From assembly GCA_900540455.1 (NCBI GenBank), contig UQGD01000023.1:1-36240 (forward strand): a DNA stretch of 36,240 nt, read 5' to 3'. This document shows positions 31,376 through 36,240 of the stretch, piece after piece (the first letter of the stretch is position 1; each line of letters begins with the position of its first letter). A program made the position numbers and the translations under genes. The notes beneath the pieces are model-generated. The model saw nothing but the letters and a program-made list of their open reading frames with translations. It was not told the origin of the DNA and searched no databases. Origin of the DNA: an uncultured Faecalibacterium sp. GTDB lineage: Bacteria; Bacillota; Clostridia; Oscillospirales; Ruminococcaceae.

Positions 31376-32593
31376 TTGGAGAGCATACGGCGATATTTTA
31401 AGCGAACCGACCGGATCTATCTGGCCTTATGTGTATTCAGCAGCATCATGGCGGTGCTGGCGCTGGCATCCTGGGCGGCCAAACAGGGCAATGGATTTGC
31501 GGTGGATGAGATCACCGGGCAGATCGTGGGCATTGGCGACTACCGCCGTGCCATGGTGCAGGCGGCGGCTTCGGTGCTGGGGCTGACCGGAGCGGTGCTG
31601 CTTTCCAATATCGATTACCGGAGTCTGGTCAAGGTCTGGCCGGTACACGTTGCCCTGACCTGGGGCATGGTGCTGCCCACGCTGGTGATCCGCAATGTCA
31701 AGATCGGCCCCCTGACCATCGGTTTCAATGCCGGTGACACCGATAACTATTCCTGGTATAAGCTGGGAGGCTTTACCTTCCAGCCCACCGAGCTGGCAAA
31801 GATCAGCTTTATCCTGACCTTTGCGATGCACCTGAACAATGTGCGCTCCCGTATCAACGAGCCGAAGGAGCTGGCAAAGCTGCTGCTGCATTTGCTGATC
31901 CCGGTCGCCATCATCCATATCCAGGGAGACGACGGCACCGCCATTATCTACTGCATCATCGCCTGCTGCATGATGTTCTCTGCCGGGCTGAGCTGGAAGT
32001 ATATCTTTGGGGCACTGGCGGCTATGGCCGGGGCAATGGGGATAGCCTTTGCCTTTTTCAGCGATAAGATCGGCAAGGGGTACCAGTGGTACCGCATCCT
32101 GGCCGTCATCGACCCGGAGAATACCACCGGCTGGGCGCCCAGCGAAACGGTGTGGAAAAACATCATCTATCAGCAGCAGCGGGGAGAGATCGCACTGGGG
32201 TCCGGCGGGATCTTTGGCAATGGCTTGTTCAGCGGCAGCTATTACAGCGTGCCCAACGCCCACAATGATTTTATCCTCAGTTGGATCGGCAATGCGGCGG
32301 GCTTTGTAGGCTGCTGCATCGTGCTGGGGGTGCTGTTTGCCATCGTGGTCAAGACCTTTATCACCGGTGCCCGCAGCGAGGACCTGCTGGGCAGCTTTAT
32401 CTGTGCCGGTATCGGCGGTGCGCTGATGGCGCAGATCCTGGTGAATGTGGGTATGAACCTGCGTGTGCTGCCGGTCATCGGCGTGACGCTGCCATTTTAC
32501 TCCGCAGGCGGAAGCTCGGTAATGATGCTGTATCTTTGCGTGGGACTGGTGCTGTCGGTATACACCCACAACAAGAAAAAACTATTCAGCTAA
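31376..32593 (+). CDS. SEDS-family protein (FtsW/RodA/SpoVE-like)
   Basis: A 405-residue polytopic protein with about nine membrane segments. SEDS motifs are visible: GGFTFQPTELAKISFIL, the NAHNDFILSWIGNAAG loop and LPFYSAGGSSVMMLYLCVGL near the end. SEDS proteins polymerise lipid II into peptidoglycan with a partner class B PBP. The type (division, elongation or sporulation) is unclear; no PBP gene is adjacent. The start is the TTG at 31376 with AAAGGAC about ten bases upstream. A longer frame exists back to 31100, but it covers the promoter. The N-terminal basic segment RRYFKRTDR precedes the first membrane helix. Confidence 0.92.
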   Translation: MESIRRYFKRTDRIYLALCVFSSIMAVLALASWAAKQGNGFAVDEITGQIVGIGDYRRAMVQAAASVLGLTGAVLLSNIDYRSLVKVWPVHVALTWGMVLPTLVIRNVKIGPLTIGFNAGDTDNYSWYKLGGFTFQPTELAKISFILTFAMHLNNVRSRINEPKELAKLLLHLLIPVAIIHIQGDDGTAIIYCIIACCMMFSAGLSWKYIFGALAAMAGAMGIAFAFFSDKIGKGYQWYRILAVIDPENTTGWAPSETVWKNIIYQQQRGEIALGSGGIFGNGLFSGSYYSVPNAHNDFILSWIGNAAGFVGCCIVLGVLFAIVVKTFITGARSEDLLGSFICAGIGGALMAQILVNVGMNLRVLPVIGVTLPFYSAGGSSVMMLYLCVGLVLSVYTHNKKKLFS

Positions 32594-32619
32594 GAGTATT
32601 TTGTAAAAAAATCTGTATG

Positions 32620-32650
32620 CGGCGGGCATCCTGGATGCCCGCCGTTTTTT
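32620..32650 (+). terminator. Terminator of the SEDS gene
   Basis: CGGCGGGCAT (32620-32629) pairs with ATGCCCGCCG (32635-32644), followed by six T. Confidence 0.92.
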
Positions 32651-32729
32651 GGCTTTTCAGAGGCGGAAATGCAGGTCCTTGTATTCAATTTTATTCATCT
32701 TTATGATGAGAAACTTTACAAAACGTTGT

Positions 32730-32758
32730 TTGACTTTGGGCCGGATTGCCATTATAAT
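32730..32758 (+). promoter_or_regulatory. Promoter of the ilv operon
   Basis: TTGACT (32730-32735), 17 bases, TATAAT (32753-32758). Confidence 0.9.
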
Positions 32759-32764
32759 TGGTCT

Positions 32765-33053
32765 CAACAAATGCGCAGAAGGGAAAAAGTACCGCAGGGT
32801 ATTCGTCTTTCAGAGAGCTGCCGGGAGATGCGAGGCAGCAGACGTCCTTTGTGGGGAAATCCTCCCGGAGCAGCCTGCTGAAAGGGTCCGCACGACCTGA
32901 TTAAGCACCGCCGGAAGCACCCGTTATCGTGCAGGACTTTGCTAGAAGTCCATGAGCGGGCGCAGATATGCGTCAACGAGAGTGGTACCGCAGAGAACTT
33001 TGTGTATTGCAGAGTCTTTGTCTCTTGAACATACAGGGGACAAAGGCTTTTTT
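32765..33053 (+). promoter_or_regulatory. T-box riboswitch leader of ilvBNC
   Basis: A leader of about 290 bases without a real ORF. Stem I features are present (CAGAGAGCTGCC, then GAGATGCGAGGCAGC). GAAATC at 32857-32861 offers a candidate specifier codon ATC (Ile). The T-box proper, TGGTACCGC, is at 32983-32991, the sequence that pairs with the uncharged tRNA acceptor end. The terminator follows: CTTTGTCTCTT (33016-33026) pairs with AGGGGACAAAG (33035-33045), then a T tract. Uncharged tRNA should stabilise the antiterminator and turn on the operon. The specifier assignment is tentative; the T-box call is firm. Confidence 0.9.
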
Positions 33054-33134
33054 CTTTCCAGACAGCGGCCTTGCAGGCCGGATGAGTCCCCCAAAACGAG
33101 CATACCAACATAAAAACCAGGGGAGGCATGATTT

Positions 33135-34799
33135 ATGCAGCTGAACGGTTCTCAGATTTTTGTAGAGGTGCTTTGTGAGCAGGGTGTGGATACGATTTTT
33201 GGCTATCCCGGCGGCTCGGTGCTGAACCTGTATGACGAGCTGTACCGCAACGATTATCGGATCCAGCACGTACTGACCGCCCACGAGCAGGGGGCGGCGC
33301 ATGCAGCAGACGGCTATGCCCGTGCTACCGGCCGCACCGGTGTGGTGCTGGCCACCAGCGGGCCGGGTGCGACCAACCTGGTCACCGGCATTGCCACTGC
33401 ATATATGGACTCGGTGCCTATGGTGGCCTTTACCGGCAACGTGCCTACCCCCAGCCTGGGCAGCGACAGTTTCCAGGAAGCCTATATCGAGGGCATCACG
33501 ATGCCCATTACCAAGCATAACTTTACGGTGCGCCGGGTCAGCGAGCTGGCCGACACCATGCGGGCGGCGTTCCGCATTGCCCAGAGCGGGCGCAAAGGTC
33601 CGGTGCTGGTGGATATCCCCAAGGACATCACCGCTGCAGTGTGTGAATTTACCCCCCAGCAGCCGGAGCCCGTCCGCACGGTGACCACCTTTGACCCCCA
33701 GAAGGTCCAGTGGGCGGCAGACCTGCTGAACGCTGCCGAGCGGCCGTTGGTGTACTTTGGCGGCGGTGTGCGGGCGGCAGCCAGCTGCCAGCCTTTGCGG
33801 GAGATGCTGCATAAGGCGGGCCTGCCGGCTACCTACACCCTGATGGCCGCAGGCGTGGTGCCTTACGGCGACCCGCTGAACCTGGGCCTGCTGGGCATGC
33901 ACGGCGGCTATGCCGCCAACCGGGCGGTGTCCGAGTGCGATGTGCTGCTGGCTGTGGGCACCCGCTTTTCCGACCGGGTCGCCCTGAACCCCCGCTCCTT
34001 TGCGAAACAGGCCACCATTATCCAGATCGACATCGACCCCAGCGAGCTGGGCAAAAATGTGGAGGTGGACCTGGCCATTGCCGGAGATGCCGCCTATGTG
34101 CTACGGGCTATGCTGCCCCAGCTGAAACAGCAGGATCATTCCCAGTGGATGGAGCAGATCCAGTCGTGGCAGAAGCGGGACTACCACCCCGCCTCCGACC
34201 CCAGCCGGCTGATGCCCCATGAGGTGATCGGAGAGGTGTGCGACCAGTGCGGCCCCGAAACGGTCTATGTTACCGATGTGGGACAACACCAGATGTGGGC
34301 AGCACAGTATCTGCGCCATGCAAAAAGCCGGGGATTCATCACCAGCGGCGGCCTTGGCACCATGGGCTTTGGGTACGGAGCTGCTATTGGCGCCCAGATG
34401 GCTCTGGGCCGCAGCCAGCGAGTGGTGATGTTTACCGGTGATGGTTCCTTCCACATGAACCTGAACGAAGCCTGCACCGCTGTGAGCTATGAGCTGCCCA
34501 TTGTGACGGTGATCTTCAACAACCAGGTGCTGGGCATGGTGCGGCAGTGGCAGACCAGTTTTTATGGCAAGCGTTATTCCCAGACCGACCCCCATCGCCG
34601 CACCGATTTTGTCAAGCTGGCCGAGGGATTTGGCCTTAAGGGATACCGCTGCCAGAACCTGGAGCAGTTCCGGGCGGCGCTGGCGGATGCCCTGACCCAG
34701 AAAGGCCCCACCTGGATCGAGTGCCTGATCGATAAGGACGAGCGGGTGCTGCCCATGATCCCCGGCGGCGGCGACATCAACGATATCATCCTGAACTGA
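33135..34799 (+). CDS. ilvB: Acetolactate synthase, large (catalytic) subunit
   Basis: A 554-residue ThDP enzyme joining two pyruvates (or pyruvate and 2-oxobutyrate) in the first common step of valine, leucine and isoleucine synthesis. ThDP activating Glu51 lies in TAHEQGAAHAADGYARATG; the ThDP/Mg motif GDGSFHMN starts at 435 and ends in FNN about 26 residues later. The central FAD domain has VGTRFSDRV, a variant of the RFDDR motif of biosynthetic enzymes. QWQTSFYGKRYSQTD is typical. Length is near the family norm. AGGGGAGG precedes the ATG; an out-of-frame ATG at 33128 is not used. First gene of ilvB-ilvN-ilvC, under T-box control. Confidence 0.97.
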   Translation: MQLNGSQIFVEVLCEQGVDTIFGYPGGSVLNLYDELYRNDYRIQHVLTAHEQGAAHAADGYARATGRTGVVLATSGPGATNLVTGIATAYMDSVPMVAFTGNVPTPSLGSDSFQEAYIEGITMPITKHNFTVRRVSELADTMRAAFRIAQSGRKGPVLVDIPKDITAAVCEFTPQQPEPVRTVTTFDPQKVQWAADLLNAAERPLVYFGGGVRAAASCQPLREMLHKAGLPATYTLMAAGVVPYGDPLNLGLLGMHGGYAANRAVSECDVLLAVGTRFSDRVALNPRSFAKQATIIQIDIDPSELGKNVEVDLAIAGDAAYVLRAMLPQLKQQDHSQWMEQIQSWQKRDYHPASDPSRLMPHEVIGEVCDQCGPETVYVTDVGQHQMWAAQYLRHAKSRGFITSGGLGTMGFGYGAAIGAQMALGRSQRVVMFTGDGSFHMNLNEACTAVSYELPIVTVIFNNQVLGMVRQWQTSFYGKRYSQTDPHRRTDFVKLAEGFGLKGYRCQNLEQFRAALADALTQKGPTWIECLIDKDERVLPMIPGGGDINDIILN

Positions 34800-34815
34800 G
34801 AGGAGGCGCTGGGAT

Positions 34816-35355
34816 ATGGATTCTGCACAGCGCAAGGTGATCAGCCTTTTGGTGGAAAACCACAGCGGTGTTCTGGCACGGGTATCCAGCCTGTTTTGCC
34901 GCAGAGGGTTCAACATCGACAGCCTGACGGTGTCGGCCACCAATGACCCCACCGTCAGCCGCATCACGGTGACGGTCTCCGGCTCAGGCAAAGAGTTGCA
35001 GCAGCTGGTCTTGCAGACCGAGCGGCTGGAGGTGACCCGCCAGGTCTTTGTGCTGGAGACTGCCAATACCTTGCAGCGGGAGCTTTTGCTGCTGAAGGTG
35101 GCAGCGGATGTCCACAGCCGGGCCGAGCTGCAGGAGATCGCGAACATTTACAAAGCAAAGATCATCGACCTGTCTCCGGACAGCATGGTGTTTGAGCTGA
35201 CCGGCAAGCCGGAAAAGATCAACGCATTTCTGGTGATGTTCCAGGGGTACAAGATCCTGGAGCAGTGCCGCACCGGTGTTACCGCCCTGGAGCGGGGCGG
35301 GATGCACCAGCACATGCAGAAACCTCCGCAGGAGGTACGCAGCGAGCAGCTGTGA
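34816..35355 (+). CDS. ilvN: Acetolactate synthase, small (regulatory) subunit
   Basis: A 179-residue protein with an N-terminal ACT domain (about 6-78: VISLLVENHSGVLARVSSLF, RRGFNIDSLTVSATNDP, SRITVTVSG) and the C-terminal AHAS small-subunit domain (about 88-160: RELLLLKVAADVHSRAELQE, IVFELTG-type end). It binds valine and gives feedback inhibition of IlvB and raises its activity. AGGAGG precedes the ATG, 16 bases after the ilvB stop. The C-terminal tail past 160 is polar and variable. Confidence 0.95.
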   Translation: MDSAQRKVISLLVENHSGVLARVSSLFCRRGFNIDSLTVSATNDPTVSRITVTVSGSGKELQQLVLQTERLEVTRQVFVLETANTLQRELLLLKVAADVHSRAELQEIANIYKAKIIDLSPDSMVFELTGKPEKINAFLVMFQGYKILEQCRTGVTALERGGMHQHMQKPPQEVRSEQL

Positions 35356-35378
35356 AAAATACGCATCTCCGCTCCCTG

Positions 35379-35396
35379 GGACGCCGGGCGGCGTCC
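35379..35396 (+). other. Intercistronic hairpin between ilvN and ilvC
   Basis: GGACGCC (35379-35385) pairs with GGCGTCC (35390-35396), without a T tract. It may set mRNA stability or ilvC level within the operon. Confidence 0.45.
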
Positions 35397-35460
35397 GACT
35401 GAGCGAATGAAATAACGCTTTTGCCTTACAAACAACACAAAAAAGGAGAGTTTACGATCA

Positions 35461-36240
35461 TGGCCATCAAGAAATATTACGATTCCGACTGCAACCTGGG
35501 AATGTTGGACGGCAAGACCGTCGCAGTCATCGGCTTTGGCAGCCAGGGCCACGCCCATTCTGAGAACCTGGCAGAGAGCGGCGTCAACGTGGTTGTGGGT
35601 CTGCGCAAAGGCTCGGCTCACTGGGAAAAGGCCGCAAAGTTTGCCCAGGATCATGAGAACTTCCAGGTGATGGAAGTGGAAGAGGCAGCCAAGGCTGGCG
35701 ATATCGTAATGATGCTGGTGCCGGATGAGCTGTGCGCCGATATCTACAACAAGCAGGTGGCGCCTTATATGACCGAGGGTAAGGCCCTGGCCTTTGCGCA
35801 TGGTTTCAACATCCACTTCAAGACCATTGTGGCACCCCAGAATGTGGACGTGATCATGATCGCCCCCAAGGGCCCCGGCCATACCGTCCGCAGCCAGTAT
35901 GTGGAGGGCCACGGTGTGCCCAGCCTGATCTGTGTGGAGCAGGACTACACCGGCAAGGCTAAGGAGCTGGCTCTGGCTTATGCCTGCGGCATCGGTGCAG
36001 GCCGGGCCGGCATCCTGGAGACGACCTTTAAGGAGGAGACCGAGACCGACCTGTTTGGCGAGCAGGCTGTGCTGTGCGGCGGCGTGTGCGAGCTGATCCA
36101 CGCAGGCTTCGACACCCTGGTGGAGGCAGGCTACGCCCCTGAGATGGCCTACTTTGAGACCTGCCATGAGATGAAGCTGATCGTGGACCTGATCAACGAG
36201 GGCGGCTTCTCCAAGATGCGCTACTCCATCTCCAACACCG
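35461..36240 (+). CDS. ilvC: Ketol-acid reductoisomerase (3' end beyond the window)
   Basis: The first 260 codons of a KARI that converts acetolactate to dihydroxyisovalerate with NAD(P)H and Mg. The Rossmann motif is VAVIGFGSQGHAHSENL (about 21-37), and the specificity loop VGLRKGSAHWEKA ends the second strand. Motifs MMLVPDE, FAHGFNIHF, MIAPKGPGHTVR (catalytic Lys) and ETETDLFGEQAVLCGG (Mg ligands Asp and Glu) follow. About 80 residues should lie outside. AGGAG lies about 11 bases before the ATG. Codon use is highly biased, as for a strongly expressed gene. Confidence 0.96.

Noticed and set aside
32649..32900. Leader peptide ORFs in the ilv leader
   Set aside because: Short frames start before or within the promoter and lack runs of Ile, Leu or Val codons; control is by the T-box instead.
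35148..36167. A 339-codon minus-strand frame opposite ilvN and ilvC
   Set aside because: The plus strand clearly encodes IlvN and IlvC; this is a shadow.

Overview
The window looks like chromosomal DNA of a GC-rich gut Clostridium relative, most likely Faecalibacterium or a close Oscillospiraceae/Ruminococcaceae genus. This is inferred from gene content (T-box ilv operon, THF-riboswitch folT-folC, GH3 enzymes, XpaC/TelA cluster), Gram-positive sigma-A promoters and strong AGGAGG-type ribosome binding sites. It was not checked by any search.

Layout. 1-243: a tandem repeat containing tRNA-Leu 3'-end fragments, fused to a truncated sigma-factor gene (178-363). 538-3487: a UvrA paralogue overlapping a peptide-deformylase-like gene. 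3638-5628: a LytTR/GHKL two-component system. 5927-11867: two GH3 glycosidases, the first with swapped domain order and membrane anchors at both ends, and a GtrA-like membrane protein. 11909-12248: a repeated terminator, an inverted copy of the first repeat, and tRNA-Leu(CAG). 12448-15873: an ArsC/Spx-like protein, a Ser/Ala-rich membrane protein, a zinc-ribbon protein, a GT2 glycosyltransferase and a lipoprotein. 16076-19041: a visibly AT-richer pair, a LysR regulator and a divergent exported FMN/FAD reductase. 19242-20080: an Lrp/AsnC regulator and a candidate small RNA. 20143-22249: folT-folC behind a THF riboswitch. 22374-23755: a HAD phosphatase and a UDG-superfamily glycosylase. 23867-27297: XpaC, TelA, a LemA-like protein and a TPM protein. 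27429-29700: tsaE-tsaB-rpiB-upp (leftward). 29825-31003: a secreted CHAT/caspase-like protein. 31376-32593: a SEDS (FtsW/RodA) protein. 32730-36240: a T-box leader followed by ilvB-ilvN-ilvC; ilvC runs off the window.

How the parts work together. Folate uptake and polyglutamylation are joined under one folate-sensing RNA. Branched-chain amino-acid synthesis is under tRNA-sensing attenuation. The two GH3 enzymes suggest surface and internal beta-glycoside use. The flavoprotein and its LysR regulator look like an inducible anaerobic respiratory reductase for an unknown organic acceptor. No CRISPR array, integrase, transposase or prophage gene was seen. The most unusual items are the tRNA-tail repeats flanking 11.7 kb in inverted orientation, the secreted CHAT/caspase-like protein, the acquired reductase cassette, and the candidate RNA with a consensus promoter and terminator.
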